Shown: positions 1 to 8,059 of the stretch, in pieces | Layout of the letters: each line of letters opens with the position of its first letter | How positions within the stretch are numbered: position 1 is the stretch's first letter | Source: Candidatus Nanoarchaeia archaeon | GTDB taxonomy: Archaea; Nanobdellota; Nanobdellia; Woesearchaeales; JANQNE01 | Reading direction: 5' to 3' | Length of the DNA: 64,000 bases | NCBI GenBank assembly: GCA_028279725.1 | Contig: JANQNE010000007.1 | Coordinates: 35,406 to 99,405 of the forward strand | Notes under the pieces: generated by a model | Databases searched by the model: none | What the model was told of the DNA's origin: nothing | The model's input: the letters and a program-made list of their open reading frames with translations, nothing else | Program-made: the position numbers and the translations under genes

Positions 1-76
1 CAAGATTCCTTGCTACCTCTTCAAGAAGCTTTCCTGCCTTTGCCCTCTCTTTTATTATCTCTTTCTCAAGACTCAT
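1..76 (-). CDS. N-terminal fragment of an unknown protein, cut by the window edge
   Basis: The first 25 codons of a minus-strand gene run off the left edge. The peptide begins Met-Ser-Leu-Glu-Lys and is rich in Lys and Glu, probably helical. The ATG at 76 is supported by a TATA-like run (TTTTTAT on the minus strand, 101-107) about 27 nt upstream, which would give a leaderless transcript. Too little is visible to name it. Confidence 0.5.
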   Translation of the reverse strand, partial: MSLEKEIIKERAKAGKLLEEVARNL

Positions 77-139
77 AGCTATATAAATCTAGTTTAGAGT
101 ATAAAAACCTTTCTATCAGCTGGTCTAAGAATTCGACTA

Positions 140-661
140 TCATTTTTCTAATGTGATATACTTATGCCTCACTTCATCATAAGCTTTTTTTGCTGTCTCA
201 ATATCCAAAGGACTTCCTTTTATATCAGCGATCTCTCTTCCTTTTCCTTCTGCTCCTCTTATCCTTGGATCTACAACTACCATAAAGTTTAGTATCCAAC
301 TTACAAGACGAAGTTCATCTCTTGCGCTAATAGCCCTGTCATTTTGATAATCTTCACAAAACTTTTCTGCAACACTGCCCTTGATAGAACCTGTAAGCAT
401 CTCTCTGACTCTCCATAATCTGTCATTATTTTCAAAATCAGTTGGATAGTCATCTCTTTTTTCTACATTTTCTAATACATTGTATGATGCAACTTCTTCA
501 CCAGTCTGAGAATCATATAGGCTGACTAGATAGTCTACAGTTGTCTCTTCTGAACCATAGGTTTTTTCAACTTCCTTTACTTTCATAGAAAACTTCTTAG
601 TCTTACGACTATTGACTACTGTGGCTAAATTTAATAGGTTATTTGCATCTTCTAGTGACAT
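140..661 (-). CDS. hypothetical protein, about 173 aa
   Basis: I do not recognise this protein. It has no signal peptide, no membrane segment and no obvious motif. The composition is mixed charged, with a probable beta-rich N-terminal half and a helical C-terminal half. Three in-frame ATGs compete for the start (700, 673, 661). A TATA box lies at 704-712 on the minus strand, so the transcript should begin near 682, which excludes 700. A GGTGAT/GGGGGAT stretch upstream favours 661, though 673 cannot be excluded. It stands alone, between the edge fragment and the GGDEF gene, both on the same strand. Confidence 0.6.
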   Translation of the reverse strand: MSLEDANNLLNLATVVNSRKTKKFSMKVKEVEKTYGSEETTVDYLVSLYDSQTGEEVASYNVLENVEKRDDYPTDFENNDRLWRVREMLTGSIKGSVAEKFCEDYQNDRAISARDELRLVSWILNFMVVVDPRIRGAEGKGREIADIKGSPLDIETAKKAYDEVRHKYITLEK

Positions 662-764
662 TTCATCCCCCATCACCGATTTACTACTAATTAAGAACAA
701 ATCATATATAAATGTTTCGGTTATTAACCACTAAATAGTGAGAAAAAATATATAAATTATATAA

Positions 765-2771
765 TCACTTATCTTTCTCTTTTTCTTCTTTTTGTTGATT
801 CAGAGCAGCCTCAACGTCAATATCTTCCGCATTTATGGCCTGATTCCTGCCAGGAAACTTCTGTCCACCTCTCATATAAGGTGTATCTTTTGCCTTGTAA
901 AGAGCAAGATCTGCCGCCTTCTCTATTGTTTTTTTCTTAACTTCTCTTGGAGCCTGCAAAGATGTAGAACTCTCATCCAGGAATATATTAACAATTTCTG
1001 AGTATAAGTGATCAGGATATGTAGCAACCCCTAGGCTTATAGTGATAAATTCCCTCATTTTACCTTTATATCTTAGATACTCTTGGGGTAGCCCAGATAG
1101 ATTATTTCTTAATTTTTCAGCGGCTTCAGCATATTGCTCCTCTCCTTCAAAATGTAAGGCTTTTGTATTTATTAGCGTCATCTTACGTATAGTAAACTCC
1201 TGAAGATGTTCCCTTATCTCTTCTGCCCTTTTTATCGCATTTTCATTGCTGCATCCAGACAGGATTATCGCAAATTCCTCTCCTCCGACTCTAGCAAAAA
1301 GGTCCTTGTCTCCTTTAATGTCTTTAGACACTATCTTAGCTACTTCCTTTAAGACAACATCTCCTATTTCATGTCCATAAAAATCATTGAAATCCTTAAA
1401 CTTGTCAATATCAAAACTTATCAAAGAAAATTTATAACCTTCATCATCATCTGCTCTCCTTATATGTCTCATCATCTGTTCATCATAGTATCTTCTGTTT
1501 GGTATCCCAGTCAGATGATCTATATATGCAAATTTAGTCATCAGTTTTAGCTGATCAAACTTCTTCGACATTGCAGCTGTATTCAGTCTTTTCAGGAATT
1601 TTATAAAATCTTTTTTCTCCTCACGTAATCTCAGAGGTATGTATTTTTCAAGATCAGCTATATTCAAGGTTGGATACAGGTTCTTTATCATATGCATCGC
1701 TTTTTCCCCCAAGCTTTCCTTGATTAGCTTTATGTGTCCTGCCTGAAGCATGGAGTCTAATGTGTCAAAATACAACCTAACTTCATCTGCTCTTGTCATG
1801 GTCTGCAGATCTCTCGAAACATCATAGTATGTGATCTCTGCATTATCTTCATATTTTGACAGTTTCTTGATCATAGTCCTCTCTGATTTAAGATATTTAT
1901 TGAATGGCTTTATAACCCTCTCATTCTCCCCAATCAATGTAGAATATACACCTTCATAGTTCTTCTTCAGGTCGATAAAAGCCCTCTGCACTGCACCAAC
2001 ATTATAATAGCCTTTTTTCTGTATAAATCCCTTTATCCCTGTTGTGTTTCCAAGAACTGCTTTCTTGACATCAAGCAAAGTTTTGTATTCCGCAATCAAG
2101 AACTTCTTTTGCTGAGCTAATATATGCTTCTGCTCCTCTAGTATCTTATCAAAATGCTTCTCTAAGCTCAGCCCAACTGATTCATCTTTTATCTTCTGTT
2201 TTATATTGTTGAAATATTCAATAACATTCTTCTTTAGCTGATCTCCTGCCACATTAGCAGCAAATTTCTTTAGATCTTCAGATTCCTGAAAATCTATCTG
2301 CTGTACTACATTTATTGCTTCTTTTTTCTTCTCACTCATCAGAGCTGCAGTCTCTTCATCTTTGATCTCTTCCTTTATGTAATCATTAAATTCTACAAGA
2401 ATCTCTTTCAATATCTTATCCACTTGAGCCAGTATCTTAGGTTTTGCAGACAATCCTTTTATCTCATACTCCTTGACCAGCATCCCTAACTCCCGTATAT
2501 ACTTCTTATGATCATACAATGTATGAATCCTTCTATCAAAATCCAGAATTGATTTCTTCTGCTGAGAAGTCATAGTATCAAGTTTTTTTGAAAAACCAAG
2601 AACAAAACGTTTGAATTTAAACTTCTCAATACAATCACTGTCTCTACAGAACATCTTACCGTTGAACTCATCTCCTAAGTCGACCGGCTTCTTTTCCCAT
2701 CTGCCGTGACCAACCTTTACGTCCTGCAGTTCGCTAGGTATATCTTTACCACATTCATAACATTTAGTCAT
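765..2771 (-). CDS. zinc-finger / coiled-coil / GGDEF domain protein
   Basis: Likely a soluble cytoplasmic diguanylate cyclase or a degenerate relative. Residues 1-50 hold a probable zinc finger (Cys4, Cys7, Cys42, Cys47). Residues 60-400 are long, Lys/Glu-rich and helical. A GGDEF domain fills about 412-635, with the hallmark D-K-F-K-D-F-N-D segment near 455 and an intact GGEEF at 496-500, the signature of c-di-GMP synthesis. The inhibitory RxxD site is absent (Gly-Asp-Lys-Asp at the equivalent place). Two insertions lie inside the domain: about 50 residues before the I-T-I-S-L-G-V strand and a shorter one after it. It has no transmembrane segment. GGDEF proteins are typical of bacteria and uncommon in archaea; two more are encoded at 12.3-14.8 kb. 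Confidence 0.88.
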   Translation of the reverse strand: MTKCYECGKDIPSELQDVKVGHGRWEKKPVDLGDEFNGKMFCRDSDCIEKFKFKRFVLGFSKKLDTMTSQQKKSILDFDRRIHTLYDHKKYIRELGMLVKEYEIKGLSAKPKILAQVDKILKEILVEFNDYIKEEIKDEETAALMSEKKKEAINVVQQIDFQESEDLKKFAANVAGDQLKKNVIEYFNNIKQKIKDESVGLSLEKHFDKILEEQKHILAQQKKFLIAEYKTLLDVKKAVLGNTTGIKGFIQKKGYYNVGAVQRAFIDLKKNYEGVYSTLIGENERVIKPFNKYLKSERTMIKKLSKYEDNAEITYYDVSRDLQTMTRADEVRLYFDTLDSMLQAGHIKLIKESLGEKAMHMIKNLYPTLNIADLEKYIPLRLREEKKDFIKFLKRLNTAAMSKKFDQLKLMTKFAYIDHLTGIPNRRYYDEQMMRHIRRADDDEGYKFSLISFDIDKFKDFNDFYGHEIGDVVLKEVAKIVSKDIKGDKDLFARVGGEEFAIILSGCSNENAIKRAEEIREHLQEFTIRKMTLINTKALHFEGEEQYAEAAEKLRNNLSGLPQEYLRYKGKMREFITISLGVATYPDHLYSEIVNIFLDESSTSLQAPREVKKKTIEKAADLALYKAKDTPYMRGGQKFPGRNQAINAEDIDVEAALNQQKEEKEKDK

Positions 2772-2806
2772 ACTGTAATTAAAGAACTATCAGTTTAAAA
2801 ATATTC

Positions 2807-4321
2807 CTATAATTCTACCCCTGAAAAATCACTTTTAAGACTTTCACCTTTACTTTTATCAACAATATCCTTAAACAAAGGGATCTTTATTGGAGTCGCA
2901 AATTTTGTAAAATTAGAAGTTATCACAGCTTCCCCTTTATCAAGCGAAGCTATTGTCCTGTTATCATTGCTCATATCCTGTGAAGCACTCTCGATTATTG
3001 CCTGTCTTTCAGGAGCCATCTCTATCCCCAGTATTATCTTTGTATTCATATTGGCTAATATTTGTCTTGGTATCAGTGAAGGAAGCTGCGTTATGGCACA
3101 CAATCCTATCTTAAACTTCCTTCCTTCACGCGCAACTGTAGAGAATATATTACTTCCCCTTTCCAAAACTTCTTTTCCTAGAACTCTAGGAGCTTCCTCC
3201 AAAACTACTGAAACAACTGGCTTATCATCCAGCTCACCGATCATCTTATACTGCTTATATTTCCCAAACATCTCATGAGTGATCAGACTGCCAACCAAAA
3301 TCTCAACAGCTCCTGAAAAATTAGATGTATCTATGATAACAACCTTAGAATCTTCAAGCTCAGCTGAAATATCTTTCACAGTTGACTCTCCTGACTGCAG
3401 ATCAAATATCCCATTACAATACAGTTTTCCTCCAGTCCATTCAAGATCAAGCAAGCTCAATATCCTTCTTCTAACAACTGCCAAAGTATCTTCATGAAAA
3501 CCGACTGAAAGCTTCTTCTCCTGGATTATAGCTTCTATCCAGTTCTTTCCATATTCTCTGTAATATGCTCCCAAACATTGCTGTTGAGGATCACTCCAGT
3601 AAACAACACCATTAAAATGACCAGGCCTTATATTTCTTATATTTATCCTAAGAGTCTTGCATCCTGCAGGAGCATTTGGAGAATAATAAACAACCTTATC
3701 TTTTGAAGGATGATCTTTCAATCCGATTGAATTCCTTCCATAATATTCATCATGTGGATCCAAAATAAGCATTCCACAATAATCCTTATCCACAAGATCC
3801 CAGAGCATTACAGAAGTAAGATTGCTCTTTCCTCTACCTGTTGTAGCAGGAATCAGTATATGATGGCTAAGCACTTCAGCACCAGGCAAAAATATATCAA
3901 CATCAAGCATCTTGCTTCCACTTCTTAGCTTCCCGACATAAAGCGGATCTCTAGGTTTTGTCAAAAACTTAAGATCTTCTTTCCCAACCTCCCTGACTTC
4001 AGAGAAAAACTGAGGCAGCTGCTTGCACAGTCTTGCACCTTTATCATCCATCGATATCATCGGCTTCAAAAAAGCAAGCTTATAGTTTCTTAGCTCAGGC
4101 TCAAGCATATCCAGATTGCTTCCTTCCTCAAGTTTTAATCCAGACATCAGCTCAAGGTGCTGCTGACTTAGCTGGCTTCCATACACAAGATCAAAAACCT
4201 GCAGAAGGATCCTTCCATCATCTGTATCAGCAACAACTAATTCTCCTAATTCAATCTTCTCAGAACTCTTCTGCCTAACACATATTCTTCCAAACTCTCC
4301 TGATATAACCTGCCCCTTCAT
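2807..4321 (-). CDS. HerA-like ATPase (DUF87/FtsK-HerA superfamily)
   Basis: Hexameric DNA-translocase type ATPase. The N-terminal 120 residues look like the beta-barrel (HAS-barrel) domain of HerA. Walker A is T-T-G-R-G-K-S-N at about 160-167, followed by L-D-P-H-D-E-Y. A Walker B-like [11 protein letters not shown] lies in the last third. The 504-aa length is normal for archaeal HerA, which resects DNA breaks with the nuclease NurA. No NurA-like gene is adjacent, so a strict HerA call is not secure. The ATG at 4321 is supported by a TATA element (TTAAATAA, 4343-4350 minus) 25 nt upstream. The upstream gap to the next gene carries a structured RNA-like element. Confidence 0.85.
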   Translation of the reverse strand: MKGQVISGEFGRICVRQKSSEKIELGELVVADTDDGRILLQVFDLVYGSQLSQQHLELMSGLKLEEGSNLDMLEPELRNYKLAFLKPMISMDDKGARLCKQLPQFFSEVREVGKEDLKFLTKPRDPLYVGKLRSGSKMLDVDIFLPGAEVLSHHILIPATTGRGKSNLTSVMLWDLVDKDYCGMLILDPHDEYYGRNSIGLKDHPSKDKVVYYSPNAPAGCKTLRINIRNIRPGHFNGVVYWSDPQQQCLGAYYREYGKNWIEAIIQEKKLSVGFHEDTLAVVRRRILSLLDLEWTGGKLYCNGIFDLQSGESTVKDISAELEDSKVVIIDTSNFSGAVEILVGSLITHEMFGKYKQYKMIGELDDKPVVSVVLEEAPRVLGKEVLERGSNIFSTVAREGRKFKIGLCAITQLPSLIPRQILANMNTKIILGIEMAPERQAIIESASQDMSNDNRTIASLDKGEAVITSNFTKFATPIKIPLFKDIVDKSKGESLKSDFSGVEL

Positions 4322-4371
4322 AATGACCAGAATAAGTTTTTATTATTTAAAGATTTATAGGCTGCTGTATT

Positions 4372-4462
4372 CATAGCACCTAGCGTAACTCACTATATTC
4401 CCTCTATTTCTCAAATAAATCTGACGAAAGAATCAAAATAGGATCAAGTGAAGCGTGCCATG
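4372..4462. ncRNA. structured intergenic element A (candidate RNA, related to 10757-10848)
   Basis: The gap between two minus-strand genes contains a sequence whose ends pair: CATaGCAC (4372-4379) with GTGCcATG (4455-4462). Inside are AGCGTA (4382-4387), ATCTGA (4419-4424) and GAAGCG (4450-4455). The same three motifs, in the same order and with nearly identical spacing (37 and 31 nt here, 36 and 31 nt there), occur at 10757-10848 inside a closing stem of different sequence. That pattern fits a conserved RNA structure. The transcribed strand is not resolved: a TATA-like run at 4341-4352 would serve the plus strand, while on the minus strand the element would be the 3' UTR of the gene ending at 4465. 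Confidence 0.45.
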
Positions 4463-4464
4463 GG

Positions 4465-5517
4465 TCATTTCTTCATCCTTTCAAGGACTGCTTTAACAAC
4501 CAGAGGCCATGCTATCGTAGCGTCAGCATAAACTTCAACCTGCTTTCCGCCCTCTGATTCAGGAACAAACTTCCCCCAGGAAACACCCTCAGAATAAGTA
4601 CATCCAGATAACCCTCCCCAATGAACAGGCTCAGGACATATCCTTACACCATAATGGAACCTTCTCAATATCTCCTCATCACCAATCCTTTTCGCAAGAA
4701 TATCAAGATAAGGTCCTACTTGCTGGGCCCAGTTTCTAGGAACTCCGCCACCTATCGTAAATATTCCCAGCTTCTTGCTCTTCTTTACTCTTTCAGTATA
4801 ATCTTCAAGATCTAAGAATGGGTTAAAACTCAACGCATCTCTTCCTTCCATCGCAGCCTTTTTAAGATAGATAGCAAAATCAAGTCCAAACTCAGAATCT
4901 GTGAAAGCAGGAATATACACAGGGATGTTTTTCTCATACGCTGACTTCAAAACTCCCCTTCCCTTCACACTCTTAGAAAGATACTCACCTAATTTTTTGT
5001 TTATCATAAAGCTGCATGTCTCCTTATTTTCTCCAGATTCTTCATAATCTTTAAGAACTTTCTTGACAACAACTTCAGCATCATCAAGATTCTTCTCAAG
5101 CTCGATAGTATCATAAACTCGGTTATATCCTTTCTCATAGAGTTCAGTATCATCCATCTCATCCTTATATTTGAAATGAGTCATCCCAGCAGCCTCTATA
5201 AATCCATGAGCCATCAATGCTCCAGTACTAACTATAGCATCTACCATTCCGTTGTCTATCATATCACATATTACTAGCCCCATCTTTGCAACTGTCATAG
5301 CTCCTGATAATGTCAAAACCTTAAAACAATCCTTGTCCTTCACCATCTCATGAAGTGCATCTGCCGCCTCCCCTACTCTTCTGCCTGCAAAAGCTGTATT
5401 ACTCATCCCTTTAAGCAGCTCATTGACAGTCTTGCATTTTCCAAGGTCTAATGATGTGACTGGCTCAAATCCATCTGAATGGCCGTCATGTAATTCTGTT
5501 CTTTTTGATGTTCCCAT
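4465..5517 (-). CDS. deoxyhypusine synthase-like protein
   Basis: Member of the deoxyhypusine synthase family, NAD-dependent enzymes that transfer a 4-aminobutyl group from spermidine. The C-terminal part has the Gly-rich T-I-G-G-G-V-P and the E-G-V-S-W-G-K-F segment with the catalytic Lys. The form H-W-G-G-L-S-G-C-T before it resembles the DHS-like branch that also occurs in bacteria, rather than canonical eIF5A-modifying DHS. A canonical DHS is encoded at 38084-39085, so this paralog may make another polyamine (inference). The ATG at 5517 is preferred over 5529 because the TATA box (5541-5550, minus) is 25-30 nt upstream of it. Confidence 0.85.
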   Translation of the reverse strand: MGTSKRTELHDGHSDGFEPVTSLDLGKCKTVNELLKGMSNTAFAGRRVGEAADALHEMVKDKDCFKVLTLSGAMTVAKMGLVICDMIDNGMVDAIVSTGALMAHGFIEAAGMTHFKYKDEMDDTELYEKGYNRVYDTIELEKNLDDAEVVVKKVLKDYEESGENKETCSFMINKKLGEYLSKSVKGRGVLKSAYEKNIPVYIPAFTDSEFGLDFAIYLKKAAMEGRDALSFNPFLDLEDYTERVKKSKKLGIFTIGGGVPRNWAQQVGPYLDILAKRIGDEEILRRFHYGVRICPEPVHWGGLSGCTYSEGVSWGKFVPESEGGKQVEVYADATIAWPLVVKAVLERMKK

Positions 5518-5540
5518 AACACACAGCAAAATTTTCCCAT

Positions 5541-5579
5541 TTTATAAATCTTGCCCAAAACAACAAAAAGTTTTATAAA
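5541..5579. promoter_or_regulatory. divergent promoter pair
   Basis: Two TATA boxes lie back to back: GATTTATAAA on the minus strand (5541-5550) for the DHS-like gene, and TTTTATAA on the plus strand (5571-5578) for the basic protein at 5616. The minus transcript would be nearly leaderless. The plus transcript would have a short leader with an AAGAGGTG ribosome binding site. Confidence 0.6.
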
Positions 5580-5615
5580 CCTCATTGCCATTAAGCAGCA
5601 TAAGAGGTGCTTATT

Positions 5616-5834
5616 ATGGCAAAGAAAAAAGCAAAAAAAGTTGACACAAAAAAACAGGCTAAGTTGATTTCTAAAAAGATATCTGCTGCAAAGAAAAAAG
5701 TAGATTCAGCAACAACTAAGCTTAAGAATTTTATTAAGAAAAACCCAAAGAAATCCGCTGCTGCCGCTGCTGCATTGGCTGCTGCTATCGCTGCTGCAAC
5801 TGTTGTCGCAGTAAAAAAACTGAAAAAGAAATAG
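5616..5834 (+). CDS. small Lys/Ala-rich histone H1-like protein
   Basis: A 72-residue, strongly basic protein made almost only of Lys and Ala with some Ser, Thr and Val. The first 50 residues are Lys-rich, then comes an Ala/Val-rich helix of about 22 residues and a Lys-rich tail. The composition matches the C-terminal tails of histone H1 and bacterial H1-like nucleoid proteins, so DNA binding and compaction is the likely role. The Ala-rich helix could instead be a short membrane segment. The ATG at 5616 is chosen because AAGAGGTG ends 6 nt before it; the GTG at 5607 is part of that ribosome binding site. Confidence 0.75.
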   Translation: MAKKKAKKVDTKKQAKLISKKISAAKKKVDSATTKLKNFIKKNPKKSAAAAAALAAAIAAATVVAVKKLKKK

Positions 5835-5867
5835 ATTTTTTCTTTTTATTTTCTTTTATTTTCTAAA

Positions 5868-6110
5868 ATGGACGAGACAGAAGAGATAGTAAAAAACATC
5901 GAAGATGACATAATAAGACGTGCTGGATATCTCTTATTTACACTGATAAAAAAAGATTCTCTAGAATCTGCGATAGAAAAGACACAGCATTATCTCAAAA
6001 AGAAAGGCTGGACATTAAAGCTGGATGATAAAGAATTCTTAGAAAAGATCAAGATAAAATCCTACAGAGATATCTATCTATGGGTAGACCACCACATGAG
6101 AAAACTTTAG
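5868..6110 (+). CDS. hypothetical protein, 80 aa
   Basis: I do not recognise it. The protein is charged and predicted largely helical, with a short K-K-K-G-W-T-L-K-L strand in the middle and an aromatic C-terminus. It follows the H1-like gene by 33 nt on the same strand, so the two may be co-transcribed. Its stop overlaps the stop of the convergent PIN gene by 4 nt, which is typical of tight packing. Confidence 0.6.
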   Translation: MDETEEIVKNIEDDIIRRAGYLLFTLIKKDSLESAIEKTQHYLKKKGWTLKLDDKEFLEKIKIKSYRDIYLWVDHHMRKL

Positions 6111-6811
6111 CTTTCTAACTTCAAAACCTGGGCTATCTCTCTTTCTGTAACAGCACAGCCGTTAAGCTTAACTCCCCAGAGAACTCCTTCCAACAGGCTT
6201 CTGCTTAAGTTAGGATACTTCTTCCTTTCCTCTTCTGTAATATATTTATCCAATAATCCAAGCTCAAAAGAGATTGTAACCAACTCAAAAGATCTTATCA
6301 GCTTAACCTTCTTCACCATCTCTTTCAATCTTCTGAAGTTCTTCTGATCGATAGTAACTCTGGTATGAAGCTTATGTTTCAACAGCCTCATTAGATCTTC
6401 TGGACTCTCAACAACTTTTCTTATTGTCCTTTCATCAACAACTAAAGCTTCTGCACCAAGATGTATCGCCAAAGCCAGGCTCTCAACCTCTCCCCTATGC
6501 AATACACTGATATAATTCCCATAAGCTTTGAAAGATTTATTTGCGTAATCCATCAGCTGGTCAGTAAGATCATCGATTTCTTTATTATCAACAACAGTCA
6601 GTATATCATCCATAACTAACTTCAAAACTTGTAAAGCTTCAAATTTATATTTCTTCGTAGTCAGAGGATGTTCAACTAGCTCCTCTTTAACTCTCTTGCT
6701 GATATAGAAATCTCCGTTGAACTGCTTTCTCAAAGGCTTAAGAAGCCAAAGAAGGTTATTCGTAGTTAAAGAGATTACAGGTCCTGTATCAAAAACTAAG
6801 CATCTTGGCAT
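6107..6811 (-). CDS. PIN-domain ribonuclease
   Basis: Metal-dependent RNA nuclease fold. The N-terminus has L-V-F-D-T-G-P-V-I-S-L with the first catalytic Asp. The middle has G-E-V-E-S-L-A-L-A with the conserved Glu, followed by L-V-V-D-E-R-T with a further Asp, so the acidic triad seems intact. About 80 extra C-terminal residues form a helical extension not needed for the PIN fold. The ATG at 6811 starts one base after the stop of the RtcB-like gene (TAA-A-ATG), so translation is probably coupled; an in-frame ATG at 6829 is the alternative. PIN proteins act as VapC-type toxins or in RNA processing. The neighbour points to RNA cleavage followed by ligation (inference). Confidence 0.85.
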   Translation of the reverse strand: MPRCLVFDTGPVISLTTNNLLWLLKPLRKQFNGDFYISKRVKEELVEHPLTTKKYKFEALQVLKLVMDDILTVVDNKEIDDLTDQLMDYANKSFKAYGNYISVLHRGEVESLALAIHLGAEALVVDERTIRKVVESPEDLMRLLKHKLHTRVTIDQKNFRRLKEMVKKVKLIRSFELVTISFELGLLDKYITEEERKKYPNLSRSLLEGVLWGVKLNGCAVTEREIAQVLKLES

Positions 6812-6812
6812 T

Positions 6813-8018
6813 TTAGATCTTAAGAACATATCTTGGTATCAGCTTTGCAACAACTTCTCCTAATCCCAGCTCAATAGTCTTCAGTAATACTCCTCTGCTC
6901 CTATAAGTAAACTGCAACTCCCTCACATCCTGTACAATCTTCTTTCCCCTGTCGTTTGCCATATTTATATCAAAGAACCTTTTTCCATCTATCTCAAAAA
7001 CCTGCTCAACATCAAGCATATCTGGAAACTGATATCCTCCGCCATGAGGAAGGATATTTGCATTCTTCAATCTATTATAAACACCTAATTTCTGTGACCT
7101 TTCCTTAAATCCGAGGATCTCTATCTGCTCCTTAGAAAAATTTTTCTTTCCTTTCAGAAGATATGAAGGAAGATCAGCTCTGATAGACATCGGCTTCAAG
7201 GCACTTCCTCCGACAGACTGCTGGCATCCTAAAGTTATCTCATTATAGTTCAATAATCCTTGATGCATCTCATTCGCTATTACATCCTTGCTGTGAAAAA
7301 CTTCCTTAAACAGAAGTTCTCTTCTTTTCTTTGCAAAAGACTCCCCAAACCTGTGCATCTTCATATACTCTTTAGCATCTCCATCAAGAATGACATATGA
7401 AGGACCAAAAGGTGTTTCAACAACTTCATACCTCTGCTTAAGAACCTCGCTTTCATTCCAATAAAGGCCCATCCCAAACTCATTATCTCCTTTAAGTTCT
7501 GGTAATCCAGCATGCAATATAATGGCATACTTAGGCAGCCTAGGTCCTTCTTTAAGTTGTTTAACAATAAATACATCGATAAAATGATTCCCTTTGTTTA
7601 TATCCCATTTGACCTTAAGATCATTGATATATGTCTCCCTGCTTTCCAAAGCATAAAGATTCCTTATCAGCTCTTTTGGATGAGGGATCTTATCTATCCC
7701 TCCAGCTAACATCCCGCAGCAGTTAGGTTTCGTATCAAGAACTATCAGCTTCTCTTTTCCGCTCCCCCAGCTTATCTTTCCTCCATAGCTTATCCCCTGA
7801 TCCCATCTTGATGCATTCCTGGAGATAGTCTCATCTGGTGAAGAGATAAAGGTAGCGTTAGGATCCATCCCATACTTCTCCTGGATAAGATGCAGCTTAG
7901 CTAACCCATACTTCATGTTTACTCTGGAAAGCATAGAAGCACAATCTCCAATTCCAGTAGAAAATATATGGTCCTTCCCTCTCTTTAAAAGAAAATCATG
8001 CTTTTTCTTAGCTAGCAT
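6813..8018 (-). CDS. divergent RtcB-like protein, putative RNA ligase
   Basis: A 401-aa protein with low overall similarity to RtcB, but the active-site landmarks line up in order by eye. P-N-C-C-G (Cys100/101) matches the D-I-N-C-G ligand segment, and N-K-G-N-H-F (His145) matches G-N-H-F. L-H-A-G (His169) matches L-H-C-G-S-R-G, and E-M-H-Q (His252) matches L-C-H-N. L-P-S-Y-L-L-K-G matches S-S-Y-V-L-E-G, and H-G-G-G-Y (His325) matches H-G-A-G-R, the guanylated His. Spacings of the last three His are close to RtcB; about 60 residues are missing between Cys and the first His. The metal-ligand Asp is not clearly placed. A bona fide RtcB is at 44193. A GAGAGGTG site precedes the ATG, and the PIN gene follows directly. 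Confidence 0.65.
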   Translation of the reverse strand: MLAKKKHDFLLKRGKDHIFSTGIGDCASMLSRVNMKYGLAKLHLIQEKYGMDPNATFISSPDETISRNASRWDQGISYGGKISWGSGKEKLIVLDTKPNCCGMLAGGIDKIPHPKELIRNLYALESRETYINDLKVKWDINKGNHFIDVFIVKQLKEGPRLPKYAIILHAGLPELKGDNEFGMGLYWNESEVLKQRYEVVETPFGPSYVILDGDAKEYMKMHRFGESFAKKRRELLFKEVFHSKDVIANEMHQGLLNYNEITLGCQQSVGGSALKPMSIRADLPSYLLKGKKNFSKEQIEILGFKERSQKLGVYNRLKNANILPHGGGYQFPDMLDVEQVFEIDGKRFFDINMANDRGKKIVQDVRELQFTYRSRGVLLKTIELGLGEVVAKLIPRYVLKI

Positions 8019-8059
8019 CTTACACCTCTCTTTTTTACTAAATTATGGAAGTTTATTAT

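Noticed and set aside
2807..8018. NurA nuclease as partner of the HerA-like ATPase
   Set aside because: The 401-aa neighbour was first considered as NurA, but it lacks NurA motifs and fits RtcB-like landmarks instead.
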